Below are positions 23,402 to 35,170 of a DNA stretch of 64,000 nt, one piece after another; position 1 is the first letter of the stretch, and each line of letters starts with the position of its first letter. Source of the stretch: Cordilura impudica. Lineage: Eukaryota > Arthropoda > Insecta > Diptera > Scathophagidae. The position numbers and the translations under genes were made by a program. The stretch is taken from the NCBI GenBank assembly GCA_963682025.1, contig OY821521.1, forward strand, positions 118,561,394 to 118,625,393, written 5' to 3'. The notes beneath the pieces were generated by a model. The model was not told the origin of the DNA, ran no database searches, and was given only the letters and a program-made list of their open reading frames with translations.

Positions 23402-25467
23402 GTGGTATTTAAAAAAAAAAATATGCCATTCCATTCAACATTTTGCTGTAATCCTTTTAAAAAATCCGGTCACACTGGGTGCAATAAAAGTTTAAGACAA
23501 GTCCAAGAATGGATGCTACAGTATACTAAGGATAAAAACATTACGATCTCAAATAAAATTTGTGGGACATGTAGAATAAAATTTTCGCATCTGAAGAAAT
23601 CTAATAAATCTAATTAGGAAGAAGGTTCAGACATAAACGAAAATGTAGATACTTTCGATGACATTGCGTCAGGCACGGAAGAAGATGACATTGCGTCAGG
23701 CACGGAAGAAGTTGCTATTTCAAAATTAAACCAATCTTTACCGTATCTGGAACAATCTCCGATAAAAAAGAAGAAGTTACATCAAAAATGGTACAGAGAT
23801 GGAAAATTCAGGAAAATAAGTGATTCGATTCAAGACAAAATTTTCCACGGTTCAGCACAATCAACTTCGCATATGTGCCCACAATCCGAAATAATAGAAC
23901 AATTAAAAGAAAAGTTTAAAACATTAACAAAAAATAGCGAGAAAATCCAACTGCTAACAATTTTACCAAAAAGCTGGGCAATACATAAAATTGAGGAAGA
24001 ATTCCTGGTTACAAACTATATCGCGCGAAAAGTTAAGCATTTGGTTGAAACAAAGGGTGTGATGAGTACGCCTAACCCAAAACTGGGAAGTCCAATTTCA
24101 CCAGTGACAAGCAATTTAGTAAAATCCTTTTATGAATCCGATGACGTCAGCAGGTGTATGCCCGGACAGAAAGATTTCGTGTCTTTTTTTGAAAATGGTA
24201 CAAAAGTCAGGAAAAATAAAAGACTTTTGCTTGGAAACTTAAGAGAAATGTACGCCTTATTCAAGGAACGACATGATGGAATAAAAATAGGTATTTCCAA
24301 GTTTTGCCAACTTCGTCCGAGGAATATAATTCTAGCAAATGCGAGTGGATCTCATAACGTGTGTGTTTGTACAAAGCATCAAAATGTGAAGCTGATGATT
24401 GATGCCATAAATTTAAAAAAATTAACTGCTGGTGTTCCGAATTATCAGCTTGAATGTTACAAAGATTGTTTGAAACAAATGACATGCATTCCATCTTCTT
24501 CAAAGTGTCACCTACGTAAATGTAACAAGTGTCCAGGAATTGAAAATTTAAAAGCAAAACTAAATCAATTACTAGAGCAAAATGATATTGATGAAATAAC
24601 ATATAAACAATGGGTAAGTGTAGATAGGGATAATTTGGAGACCATGATTGGCCAAGCCGACGTTTTTGTGGATTCCCTATGTGAAAAACTTGAAATTCTA
24701 TTACCTCATTCATTTATTGCAAAACAGCAGGCAGCATATCTGAGCGAAAGAAAATCAAATTTGGAAGAAAATGAGTATATAGCAGTTTGCGATTTTTCAG
24801 AAAATGCTTCTTTTACTATTCAGGATGCAGTCCAGGGATTTCACTGGAACAACTCTCAGGCCACTTTATACCCAATTGCTATTTATTTTAAATCAGATGG
24901 AAAAACACAACATACAAACTTCATAATAATATCTGATTGTCTTGTACACGATTCTGTAGCTGTTCACCTGTTCCATCGCCACCTGAATGTATTTTTGAGA
25001 AAAAAGTTTAAAACAACCCCGAAGAAAATCACGTATTTTTCAGACGGTAGTGCTGCCCAGTTTAAAAATAAAAAGAACTTTATCAATTTATGATATCATA
25101 TGGAAGATTTTGGATGTAATGCTGAGTGGCATTTTTTTTGCAACAAGCCATGGAAAAGGCCCAAGTGACGGTCTTGGAGGTACCGTAAAGATAGAGGCAC
25201 GTCGAGCTAGTTTACAGCGTCCATTACAAGGTCAAATAACTACTCCAAAACAATTATATGAATGGTGCCTGCAAAATCTTTTGAACTGTAATTTCGAGTT
25301 TTTAACTCTAGAAGACCACGAAGAAGAAGCACGGTTCCTTCAAAGATTTGCGTACTATTCCTGGAACTCAAAAGCTGCATTCTATTGAACCTGTAGATAA
25401 AAAAAAAATTAAAGTCAAGCGATACGCGGCAGATGCAGATTTTTTAATTGAAATCCTTCAGAAATAA
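23402..25467 (+). pseudogene. T1 transposase-like protein (uncharacterised arthropod family)
   Basis: About 680 codons. The start is ATG 23402 or 23423. Lesions: TAG 23615-23617, TGA 25091-25093, one extra T in the run at 25133-25140, and a one-base shift near 25355-25365; reading ends at TAA 25465-25467. N-terminal Cys-rich segment (CCNPF...CNK...ICGTCRIKF) suggests a zinc finger; CVCTKH and CHLRKCNKCPG follow. The C-terminal half has acidic motifs at RNase H-like spacing: CDFSEN (Asp 24791), IISDCLVHD (Asp 24935), YFSDGSAAQFKN (Asp 25043), then HGKGPSDGLGG. I recognise the family only as repeated uncharacterised arthropod proteins. Its place between inverted repeats makes transposase the natural inference. 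Confidence 0.7.
23657..23710 (+). repeat. 27-bp in-frame tandem duplication in the T1 gene
   Basis: Two identical 27-bp units encode DDIASGTEE twice in an acidic linker between the N-terminal Cys region and the rest of the protein. Confidence 0.9.
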
Positions 25468-25563
25468 ATAAATATGCTGTAATAAAGTGTTTAATAATGA
25501 TAATACATTATGTTGTACTTTTTATTAAAGGTTTAGCAATGGAGAAAAAGAGTTTAAGCAAAG

Positions 25564-26146
25564 AAAAGTCGAAAAAGTTCCGTTACATTTGATTTGTCCT
25601 TCTTTTTGTAATTTGTCACCTTTTTGTATTTTGGTACATTTCATGAAATACATAAACCTTCGCCTGCTTTTTTCTTAATAACTCATGTTGTAATAAAGAC
25701 TCCACATTGAAATTTTACAGACTTGTACAAAACATAATAAGAATTAACATATATTTTTTTGAAATTTTTAAAAATATTGATTTTCGAGAAATATCCTTTG
25801 GAAATTTTAGTCCTTTTTTATTTACATTATCCTTGATCGAAAATTTGAAAAAAAATTTTTTTTGGAATGGCGCATGTTTTAGTCTGTAAAATGAGCCCTT
25901 GATTATTAACGTGCAATGAATACTTTTCGAGATATTAAAAATTGTGTTAAGGCATCTGAGTGCATTTTTATTGATTTTTGCCAACTTGGAATGGCCATAA
26001 TTCTGAAAGCTCGAAGGCTATATGTCTGAAAGATGGCAAATATTATTGTGCCGATCCATAGATCATGTGTACAAAATCTTATCAAATTTGGAGGAGATGA
26101 GGTCACAAATGTTAATATTTTCGGTTGATTTCATATGTTTTTACCC
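25564..26146 (+). repeat. T1 right terminal inverted repeat
   Basis: 583 bp, inverted match to 22439-23010. It starts 97 bp after the T1 stop codon. Confidence 0.9.
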
Positions 26147-28908
26147 AGTAGTACCATATGTGTAGGTATTATAACCAACTGGCTTTTATATATATAATTA
26201 TTGTGCGATTTTTATATGTATACATCTAATAAAATATTCAAGATCGATATAAATGTTTAAAAGATTACAATTGTAATGCATCTAATTATTTAAAATATTT
26301 AAATTTTATATTAATAACGCTTACGATGTTTTATGTTTATCGCTGTTGGTGTTGTGGATTGTTGCAGCTGCTGTTATTGTTGATGTTGATGTTGCTGTTA
26401 TAGTTGCTGTTGTTGTCGCTTCCTCTTGTACGTTGCAGGTGTATCGGCCACACCTGTTTCTTGCTTCTTTGGCCACATTGATTTTCATTTCTTCTCTTCC
26501 TTTCTTATTTTATTAATTTAATTTTTGTATATATTTTTAGCACTAGGAATTTCATTTTGTATTTAACATTAATTTTTATCAGCTATCACTTAATAAACAA
26601 GCAGGGATTCAATTATTTTTTTTCGTTTAATTTATGTAATAAAAATGGGTTTCAGAAATGGGTACAGAAAATTCTGCAATATTTTGTTGTGGGGAAAATG
26701 CATTTCTTTTGCATTAACAGAGTGTCACTTAATTTTGCTCAGCGTGACTATGCCACAGTAGATGGCGCCACAATTTTGGTTTGTTCTAATTAGCTTTGCA
26801 ATAGTTATTTCTATTTTAACATGAATGTCAATATTTTCAAATCGATATCATACAGAACAATGTTAAGAGTATACACGGGCTGGTCTTTTATTTCATACGT
26901 TTTTTTTTATTATTCTTTTACAAATATGAACATAAGTTTGGCATATTAACTTTTTGTTGTCTTTACAAAATAGAGTTACCGAGTTCATCAATGAGTTTTT
27001 TGCTTTCAAAACAGTTCTACATAGTTATATAGAATTAATATTCTGCCTTACCTACAAAATATCTGATTGCGATTACATATAATTTTTAAAAATTGTTTAT
27101 AATTACTAAAGCATTATTATTCACATAAATACAAAATTGCACTTTTTAAATTTTCCATTCGAATTTAAGAAAATATCAATTCTAAAAACCGGAATTAAAA
27201 ATTTCCAATTATAAATTACAATTAACTGAATTTCAGAAAATCATCTTAAAACGTCGGAAATTATAATTTTAAATTTAGAAGACATCAATTGCATCTTTAA
27301 TATATAAATTTTATTCGTTAAACACAAATTGAAATTCAAAAAAAAAAAAAACACCAAATGCCTATGTTTACATTTAAAAAATTTTTACATTTAAAAAAGT
27401 ATTGACATTCAGGAGAAATTAATAGCTTTTCAGTATCGCGATTCAGTAACTTCTTTTAACGATAGTCGAATCGTTAAAAAAAGAAAATTGCAAAATTATC
27501 AGTAAAATTTTTAAACGATATTCGCTATTGTTAAAGTCAGCTGTTGTTGTTATCTAAACGACAACCATTTTTGTGTTGTTTATTCAATCGATAAAAACTT
27601 AAATTTTTAGGTTGAAATGTCGCCATACATAAATAAAAAATATTTGAAAATATTTTGCTTTAATTAAAAAACTTTTTTATATAAATAAAAAAAATTAAAT
27701 AGCATATTCAATTCATTATTTCATTTTCAAATAAATACACAGAAATATTAGTAAAAAAATAAAGATGTTAAACATAAACATAAAATCATCCTGTCAAACA
27801 CGAAGTAATTTGGTTTTTTCTATTCTTCTTTGTGTTTTTCGCTTATTTTGACAGAGATGCCACTCGACACACAATTTAAATAAATAGAAAAATAGATTTG
27901 TCGACTGTCGTTAAGATGTATGTACTTAGTGAATCACTTAATCCTTAGTGCAAACAACAATAGCTGTCGATATATTTTCCGATTGTCGAATCGTTGAAAT
28001 TTACAGAATCACACTACAGAAAACATTAATTTAAATTCAATGAATTTTAGAAAACGTCAAATGATATTTAAGAATTGCGAACATAAAAACTGTTACATAA
28101 ATAAACGCAATTTGATGGGAATGTTATTTTTTTATATATAAATTTTCACAATTTTTTTTGGATGAAAATTTGAAGTTTTTCAGAAAATAAAGAGAACAAA
28201 TTATTTTATTTAAAATGTTTGGGACATTTGGTTTTTGCGTTTGGCATCCCTAATTTGAATATTTATTATTATAAATTTATTCTCTATGTTTTCCAAATAT
28301 GGGAATATTTAATACCTTTGCAATGGAGGTTAGAGCGAGCTATTTAATTAGCAAAAACTAAATTAAACGAGAAGTTATGTCATATAACCGGAAACGCATG
28401 CATATAGGTATATAACCTTTTTTTTTGCTAGTTTTATAAAAATAATATTGAAAAAAAAATTTAAAGTTTTTTTTTTTTTTTTTTTTTATTTTTTGATTTT
28501 TAAATCGCTTTTTGTTGTTTTTGTTGTAGGCATTTAATTCTCACTGTTAAGTTTCCATATTTTTTGAGTTTATTTATGTTTTTATATAATTGTTTGTTTG
28601 TTTTGTTTTGTTAAAATGTGTTTTTTTTTTTAAACATTTTTTTTTTTTTTTTAATTAAAAAAATTTTTGTTTTTAATTTTTCCATATTTCAAAATAAAGG
28701 ATGCTGTTTATATTTTTGTTCACTAAATAATGTTTCAATATGTTTTTTTTTGCTCTTATTTTATTTAGATTTTAATAATTTTTTTAATTTTTCTTTAATA
28801 TCACTTTTTTTTTTTTATTATTGCTTGAAGGTGTAGTTTATATTTTTTCTTCTGATTATTTCGATTGAACAAATCTCACAATACATTTACGGCGTTTTAA
28901 GAAACAAT
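26147..28908 (-). other. Element A leader, LTR-proximal part
   Basis: No ORF of note. 26340-26470 is, on the minus strand, a CAG/CAA-rich stretch with GTGTGGCCGATACACCTGCA wording that matches the leader of B near 48150. This leader is about 2 kb longer than that of B between LTR and CAG stretch, so extra inserts such as 27431-28019 are likely. Long T runs lie at 28450-28830. Confidence 0.5.
27431..28019. mobile_element. Candidate non-autonomous element in the A leader
   Basis: The left end CAGTATCGCGATTCAGTAAC...AGTCGAATCGT (27431-27473) and right end (27980-28019) are imperfect inverted copies (about 70% over 40 bp). There is no ORF between them and no clear target duplication. It fits the extra length of this leader. 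Confidence 0.35.
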
Positions 28909-28922
28909 TGGCAGGATCCCCA
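28909..28922 (-). other. Element A primer binding site
   Basis: The minus strand reads TGGGGATCCTGCCA directly after the LTR end. B has TGGCGATCCTGTCA in the same place. The primer tRNA is not identified. Confidence 0.6.
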
Positions 28923-29241
28923 TATAATATGGTTTTATATTTATAAATTAAAACACTTTTAATTTCGTTTTTAACAGCCGCTTGTGCGACTGTTTCTGTT
29001 CACGTTTATTTATTAATTGACTTTTCAAATTGTACTTAAATTCTAACTTACTCTAGAATACAATTAAATGTGTGTGGGAATCTGCAAGCACAGCAGATTT
29101 CCACACAGGTGAATTAAATAAACTAAACATAACTGTATTGTATTGCAGTTTGAGAAATAAATGTTTCTCACGCTAAAGTTCGGTGTGTGTGGATATTGTT
29201 GTTAATTAAAATGGTAACTAAGACCTTTCAAACACACTACA
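28923..29241 (-). repeat. Element A 5' LTR
   Basis: 319 bp, begins TGTAGTG at 29241 on the minus strand. It lacks about 40 bp that are present in the 3' LTR (around 16022-16064). Confidence 0.9.
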
Positions 29242-29245
29242 TTGG

Positions 29246-29432
29246 TAACATCGGAATCTGCGAAGGCGGCTGAGGTAGGACCATTGCGGGGTCGGATATG
29301 AATATAGGGGGGATTTCAACTAGTTGTAGTTACGCAGATTCGGTGTTTGTAAGATGGCCATGCGCTTGGGCAAAGACGGGGTGTCTGAATTTATTAGTGA
29401 ATACAGGGGCAGACACCAGCCTGGTAAAGGAC
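29246..29432 (+). pseudogene. Element C protease, first part
   Basis: Resumes C coding sequence after element A. LLVNTGADTSLVKD is read at about 29391-29432; the catalytic Asp of DTGA is Asn here (codon 29400-29402). The reading continues without loss of frame at 34714 once the R1-like element and one 11-bp target copy are removed. Confidence 0.75.
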
Positions 29433-30040
29433 AGCAGTCGTACGGGGGATATATGTGTGGAAGTCTCTTGTGTTTAACGTGAGTACCCGTCTCGTTGACA
29501 TAACCTCACGGTGCTCTGAACACTGGATCGGAATATGCGCCGACCACCGCCCCATTGTGTAGTTAACTACACTCCGGTACCAATTCAAGATTTGTGCATT
29601 TGGGCAACAAATCCCACTCCTTGGTGGGGAGTCGAGGCCTACCTTACACACCTCTGCTGTTCTAGGGTCACAGCACCCGGTTGAATGCAACTCCACATCG
29701 AGCTATGCTCTCCCCGCGATTTGGGTATAAACCACAGCCACCACGATACTCCCCAAGGGGCCGTACCCGCAAGTCAGCTGGAATCAAAGATTCCAGGGGC
29801 TCTGACTTCCCGTGGTACCAGATATATATATAAATATATAGCCTCCGGTCAGACTTCGTAGCAAAGCTACTACCAGTATGGCTCCAAACAGCTATGGACT
29901 GGTGGCCATTCGAAGGCCTTAGTCCCACACCCATAAACCCACCCTGTGGGTGAGTGTATAGGTACACAACTAAGGCCTTCTAGAAGGTCTTGGGTACACA
30001 CGAATGCGTACATCCTGTGGATGTAAACACACGTGTGCGA
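29433..30040 (-). other. R1-clade element 3' untranslated region
   Basis: About 600 bp, noticeably GC-richer than the surroundings, no ORF of note. A short TATATATATAAATATATA run lies near 29823-29840. Confidence 0.7.
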
Positions 30041-33000
30041 TCAAACCCTTCTTAAACGTCTTCTTTTGAAGACTTCATACGCAAACTCATTCATACAACG
30101 CACTCTCTCATCATTCACAAGCACACCACTGACATCACAACCATCGTCCGTCAATACGACACCTAGAGAATCTAGGTCCCGTATGTCCGAGTAGAATGTG
30201 CATATGCACAAAATATGAAACCAGTCCTCGGTAAAAGGTCCACAGTCACACTCAGGCGTATTAGCCAAAGCTCTTTTATACAAAAATGCATTAAACGACC
30301 CATGGCCCGTAAGCAAAAAGCCCATACTCAGGCTAAAGCCAAAGTCTGGACGTTTCGCCACGAACGTCACATCGTGAATGAAGGAGTATGTAACCCGTCC
30401 ATTGTCACTTCTGTCCCATCTATCTTGCCATCTGGAGACAACACACTCATTTAAGAGTGCCTTGCACTCCGTCCAGCTCCTACCACTAACGTCATCGTTA
30501 GTCACCCAATCGTCCTGCAACAACGGCTGTCCTTTCTTGATCCTGTAGGCAATACTTTTACGTATCACCTCCAAGTCAAGAGGGGCTACACCTACCAACA
30601 CCTGTAAGGCCTCCGTGGAGACCGTACGACAACATGGCACACAAGCGAGCAAGACTACCCGTTGACACGACATGATTTTCAGCTTTCCTCTGGCAGTCGT
30701 GACCACGCTGGACCACACCGAGGAGCCATATGTTGCGCAGGCAACAAATAGTCCACGGTAAATGGTCCGCATAGAACGCCTGCTGAGGCCCCAGTCATTC
30801 CTAAGAATGCGCCGGACACATCCCACCACACCAGTCAATTTCGCCTTGACACGCTCGAGATGAACCAAGAAGTTCATACGCTCACGCATTGTTATCCCCA
30901 AGTACTTGACCTCAGTCGCATACTTAAGGCTAACGCCATTGGCCCTAACAGTTGGAGGTCGATTTAGCGATAATCTGCCCTTGAGCAACATCATCACAGT
31001 TTTGTCCATTGCTACGTCTACTCCTACCTGTCTACTCCAATCGCAGACAATCTGCATGGCTTCCTCCCCCCTTCTCTCCAGCTCAGCACGAGACTGGCCT
31101 TCGATAAGGACGAGCAAGTCATCCGCATATGCGCACACATTGTATGCAACCATCAGCCTCCGCAAAAGAGGATCCATCATTAGATTCCAAATAAATGGAC
31201 CGCAGATGGATCCCTGCGGACAACCTCTGACCACCTCAATGCACACGGACTCGTTCACACCAGCGACGCAAGCCCGCCTGCCAGAGAAGTAGCTTTTCCA
31301 TAACTCCAACTCTTGGCAGCCGACCTCGCGTAGCCTCGCTAGAACGCCTTCCCATAACAGGAAGTCGAACGCACCCTTGAAATCAATAAAGATTCCAAGG
31401 ACATATCCTGCCTCTGTCCTACCGACACACGTTTTAACGTGATGCCAGGCGTCATCTACACTCCTACCACTTCTAAAGCCAAATTGCCACTCGCATGTGT
31501 CCTGGTCGATCCTCTCCTGAAGCCTTTTCACCATAATCCTTTCCAATACTTTTCCAAGCACCGGAAGCAGACTGATGCCCCTATAGGAGCGAGGATGCTC
31601 CTGATCCTATCGGGTGACTTAAGCAAAACAACGACACGGGCTATCTTCCACGGATGTGGAAAATACCCCTCTGATACACACTTTTCATAAATTGCCAACA
31701 AGTACTCAGGAATGGCCTTCCAGATGCTTTTACACATCTCTCCGGTCATTCCATCCATACCTGGAGACTTTCTACTCCGCGCCTGACAAATGCTTAGCTC
31801 TAACTCAGTTCTGTCCAACGGAGGAGGGGGATCCATCCCCTGAAAAGGAAGATGGATAGGACCCTCCACCCTTGGAAAGATCTCACCCAGCAGAACGCGT
31901 ATGCATGCCCCCCATGATGGCAATATTTCATTACCAACACGTAGGCCAGACACATCGGTCCGCTGGCTCCTACCTCTACAGAGCTTATAGACTCTGCCCC
32001 ATGGGTCGTCCCTGTTGTCCCGTACGTATGCTCTCCAGTCATCCTCCTTCACTTTCACGATACGGTCCTTATAGGCACGTAGCTGTGTCGCGTAGTTCGT
32101 CGCACGCAGTAGCACATCATCTGCATTGGTCCGCCTGGCTCTCTGGAATCGCTTCCTGAGCTGCCGGACGGTCCGCCGCATTTCTGTTAACTCCCGCGTC
32201 CACCATTTAACTCTTCCGGGGATTGTCCTAGAACATCTCCCAAGAAGGGCGTCATTGGTGTTTATCGTCCAATCGTTCAGCTTACCTATCTGTCCATCTA
32301 TGGTCAGACCCCTGAAATCCCCAATGGAGACCTCAGAGGCCGCCTCCCTAATGCACGAGCCGTAGAAATCCCAATTAATTGGGAGTCTACGCCACCGCAT
32401 CACATCCGAGACCTCTGCAGGGGCGGGCGAGTAATGGCGCACAATCCGTATTGGATTATGATCACTCACCCCCCAATCGTCCTTAACGTCCCAGTCGCAG
32501 CGAAAACGCCGCAGTACGACGTCATTTACGGCTGTCACATCAATATCACTCACACCATTAGGACCGGAAAACGTATATAAATCAGAGGGCTGATTTAACG
32601 CACTAACACCCCGATTAACCATCCAGTCACTTAACATCTCACCCCGATGGTGGTTCTGATATCCAGACGAATGCCGGGATAACTTACTGAACCACATGGG
32701 AGACGATGCGTTTGCGTCCATACCTAGGATAATCGGGTTGCTACTCGCTAGTAGTAGCACCGTATTCATATACGAGATATACGGCTCTAATGGGCTGCTG
32801 AACTGACAGTATATGCTTGCCAGGAAGATTTTTCCGAATCTTCCTTTGACCAAGACACATACCCCCAGTTCGTTGGCAGATAACACAATACACTCTGCGT
32901 CAGGATCGTTGACAATTACAGCGGCCTTGACCCTAGAACAAGGAAATACCCTCATAAATGAGGGTAAACCCCTTACACAACCATCGGTTGAGTAAGGTTC

Positions 33001-33105
33001 CTGAACCAGGGCAAACCCGCTCTTCATGGCAACCATCCTTTCGCCCAATTCACACATACTGGCATAAGAGCCCTGGCAATTATATTGAATAATTGTCAGA
33101 GACAT
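30041..33105 (-). pseudogene. R1-clade ORF2: endonuclease-reverse transcriptase, one frameshift
   Basis: 33105-31528 begins MSLTIIQYNCQG and shows APE-endonuclease motifs QEP, LGMDANASSPMW, SDIDVT and SDHNPI, then the RT N-terminal region. A single shift near 31595-31605 moves reading to 31561-30041. There lie VLGKVLERIM, GFRSGRS, FIDFKGAFD, GCPQGSICGP, the catalytic YADDLLV, and a C-terminal CDCG...H...C motif typical of R1-like ORF2. Stop at 30041. The start follows the ORF1 stop by one base (TAAGATG), pointing to termination-reinitiation. Apart from the shift all catalytic residues appear intact. Confidence 0.92.
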
Positions 33106-33106
33106 C

Positions 33107-34570
33107 TTAATGCCTTGCCCTAGCCCTCGCGACTAACACGCTGTACGTGGGACAGTCGTCGGTCATCATAAGATGATTCGACGGCAGGCCCTTGAACGCA
33201 CAGTTCCTACAATGCGGCAGATTTTCGCAACGATGTACGACGTGACCGGTCTGTCCGCACCGACGACAGACTTCACCTTTGCTACGGCAATCCCTAATCA
33301 TATGGTCAAACCCAAGACAACGATAGCAGCTAGGGATAAGCTCATGGCGTCTCACGCGGAACCTAAACCACTTAACGTAGCAGCCTCCGGCACTCAGAAG
33401 GGATTCCATGGCATTGCCGTCACCCTCCAGAGTAACGTCGACAGCTCCGCCAGCGCGCACGCTCCACGGTCGACTCACGAGCCGTACCCCCTTCTTAAAG
33501 GCTTCTAAGGTCATTCGTTCCTTTAGATTCAGCTCGTAGAGAGCACCCATGAATTCATCAGGGGTGATCTCGGAGTGAACCCTCTGGACGACCACCCTAG
33601 TACCCTCTCTATCGTTGACCGTCACTTCCAGTCCGTGTTCGGAAAATTTAGGATTCCGGACGATCCTCTCCCGCTCCGCGACTGAGGGGGTGCGAATGAC
33701 CGCCCCACCGCTACGAACCGCCTTAACCGCGTGAACTCTGACCCCGAGCGTGGGACCTACTTCGTTCACAACCTTTTTTACAATTTCTTCAGACTTAGCC
33801 GCCGTCTTGCTTCGCACAACCACCGACCAGGTCTCGACTGGTTTCGGTGCCGGGGCAACTACTGGCGCTTTCTGGCACACAGGCTGAACAGGCGAGGATT
33901 TATCCAGTCGGGATACTCGTACATTTGGCGTAGCGCCCCCAGCATCAAGTGCGTCCAAACGACCCCTCAGACGTTCGTTGTCCCCTACCAACGTCATCAA
34001 CAGTTCTTCTAGCCGACCCACTTGATTGATGATCCGCCTCGCCGTTTCGACCTCAACACGACCGTCCAAAACTATGTCGTTCAACTCCGACGTCATCGCC
34101 TTCATCTGCTTAATTGCAGAATGAGCACCACAGGGCCCAGAAGGGGAAACTGTGGAGACTGCTGGTACCGGAGTTGAACTTCTCCCTAAGCCACCGTGCA
34201 AGCTAGAAACGCTGCCAACCAAGCTACCCATGCTGCCAACGTCAGTCCTTATGGCAGTCTTTCTCCTAACCTGTCCTGAAACCATCTTCGGTTCAGCAAA
34301 AACCTTTCCTCCCGATTTGGGAGAGCCGGGTTTGAACCGCTTTCCGTCCTCGTTAACAGTCGACTCTCCGTTGTCCATGTCCGAGTCGGAATGGCGGAGT
34401 CTACTACCACCGGTGGGTGGCACCTCCTCCGTCATGTCGACTTTGACCGGCCCACTGACATCCGTATCTGTCCCGCGTTCGTCCCCTGTGCCGTCAACTG
34501 GTTTCAACCTGGCACACCTTGGACCCGCGCCCCTTTTGGGCTTAACCATCTTACCCGACCCCCTAACCAA
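33107..34570 (-). CDS. R1-clade ORF1, gag-like RNA-binding protein
   Basis: 487 codons, uninterrupted. The N-terminal half is Ser/Gly/Pro-rich and basic (MVKPKRG). A short leucine-rich helix follows around residues 155-210 (RLEELLMTLVGDNERLRGRL). The C-terminal 65 residues carry zinc knuckles CYRCLGFDHMIRDC and CRRCGQTGHVVHRC and a third Cys/His motif starting CRNC. By family knowledge this binds element RNA in the retrotransposition particle. ATG 34570 is the first in frame; the approximately 130-bp 5' region to 34702 would be the untranslated leader with internal promoter. Confidence 0.88.
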   Translation of the reverse strand: MVRGSGKMVKPKRGAGPRCARLKPVDGTGDERGTDTDVSGPVKVDMTEEVPPTGGSRLRHSDSDMDNGESTVNEDGKRFKPGSPKSGGKVFAEPKMVSGQVRRKTAIRTDVGSMGSLVGSVSSLHGGLGRSSTPVPAVSTVSPSGPCGAHSAIKQMKAMTSELNDIVLDGRVEVETARRIINQVGRLEELLMTLVGDNERLRGRLDALDAGGATPNVRVSRLDKSSPVQPVCQKAPVVAPAPKPVETWSVVVRSKTAAKSEEIVKKVVNEVGPTLGVRVHAVKAVRSGGAVIRTPSVAERERIVRNPKFSEHGLEVTVNDREGTRVVVQRVHSEITPDEFMGALYELNLKERMTLEAFKKGVRLVSRPWSVRAGGAVDVTLEGDGNAMESLLSAGGCYVKWFRFRVRRHELIPSCYRCLGFDHMIRDCRSKGEVCRRCGQTGHVVHRCENLPHCRNCAFKGLPSNHLMMTDDCPTYSVLVARARARH

Positions 34571-34702
34571 GTACCGACCGACTGCTTAAAAACCGACCCG
34601 AAGCAGTAAAAACCGACCCGGGCAGTACGTACTGCCAAATACGTAAGCAAAAAATCGAACTGTGTACCGACCGATAACAGTTACCCGTACCGAACAGGAC
34701 GG

Positions 34703-35170
34703 TGGTAAAGGACCTGCGAGGAGCATTCGGAGGATTCTCCAGGACTATAGGGTTAGTCAGGATTAAGCATTCGGACATCGCCGAATTGGGGTTCGACATG
34801 CATTGTGTGGATAAGCATGATAATTTGCCGGGAGAAGGCATTTTAGGTCGCGATAATCTACGGGGACGCTCCGTCACTGATACGATTAATCTTTCTCTCA
34901 AACTGTACTCGAATGGAGGAGAGTGGAACTTACCTCTGGTTTCTTTGAGGGAGGCCACGGGTTCGGGGGCAGTAAATATCGCGGAGAAAACCAGTGGCGA
35001 AGGCGAGGACAGTGTCTATTGCAACCATGGGGATCAATACTAAACATACTACAGTGGTCGTGGAGAAGCAAGAATTCTCGCCAGGAGTATATCTAGGGGC
35101 CGCGCTAATGAACGTAAAGGATGGGGTGGTAAAAGCGCCCATTCTGAATTCTACTGAGGTTGACTACTAG
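34703..35170 (+). pseudogene. Element C protease, second part and linker
   Basis: Continues the protease frame (VKDLRGAFGG, EGILGRDNLRG) to TAA 35041-35043. After a shift the linker (SPGVYLGAALMNVKDG, ILNSTEVDY) ends at TAG 35168-35170 and runs in frame into 35186. The ILGRDNL segment matches the conserved second half of Gypsy proteases. Confidence 0.7.

Larger units (their letters stand above)
22439..26146 (+). mobile_element. T1: long-TIR DNA transposon of unassigned superfamily
   Basis: 3708 bp. The ends are perfect inverted copies of GGGTAAAAACATATGAAATC, flanked by AGTA on both sides (22435-22438 and 26147-26150), a 4-bp target duplication. Inverted repeats of about 575 bp enclose a single gene on the plus strand. 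Subterminal stretches (about 22463-22565 and 26010-26122) differ between the ends while the inner 440 bp are almost identical. It lies inside the leader of element A. The superfamily cannot be named from the termini. Confidence 0.85.
15736..29241 (-). mobile_element. Element A: Gypsy-like LTR retrotransposon (contains T1)
   Basis: Minus strand, flanked by TTGG (15732-15735 and 29242-29245), LTRs at both ends beginning TGTAGTGTGTTTGA. Order on the minus strand: 5' LTR, primer site, long leader interrupted by DNA transposon T1, gag, protease, RT-RNase H-integrase, purine tract, 3' LTR. Related to element B (similar pol and LTR), but with clear amino-acid divergence. Confidence 0.92.
29433..34702 (-). 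mobile_element. R1-clade non-LTR retrotransposon, near full length
   Basis: 5270 bp between 11-bp direct repeats TGGTAAAGGAC (29422-29432 and 34703-34713). It has two ORFs in the R1-clade order (ORF1 with zinc knuckles; ORF2 with APE-like endonuclease, RT and C-terminal CCHC). No poly-A tail is seen at the 3' end (29433), which is compatible with this clade. Inserted antisense in the C protease. Confidence 0.9.

Noticed and set aside
28618..28836. Phe-rich ORF
   Set aside because: Produced by poly-T runs in the A leader.
29668..29967. Possible ORF3 in the R1-clade 3' UTR
   Set aside because: About 100 codons, no known motif, interrupted by a TA-rich stretch; R1-clade elements have two ORFs.
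33173..34609. Several plus-strand ORFs of 60-145 codons
   Set aside because: Antisense shadows of R1-clade ORF1 and ORF2 in a GC-richer stretch; no family motifs.
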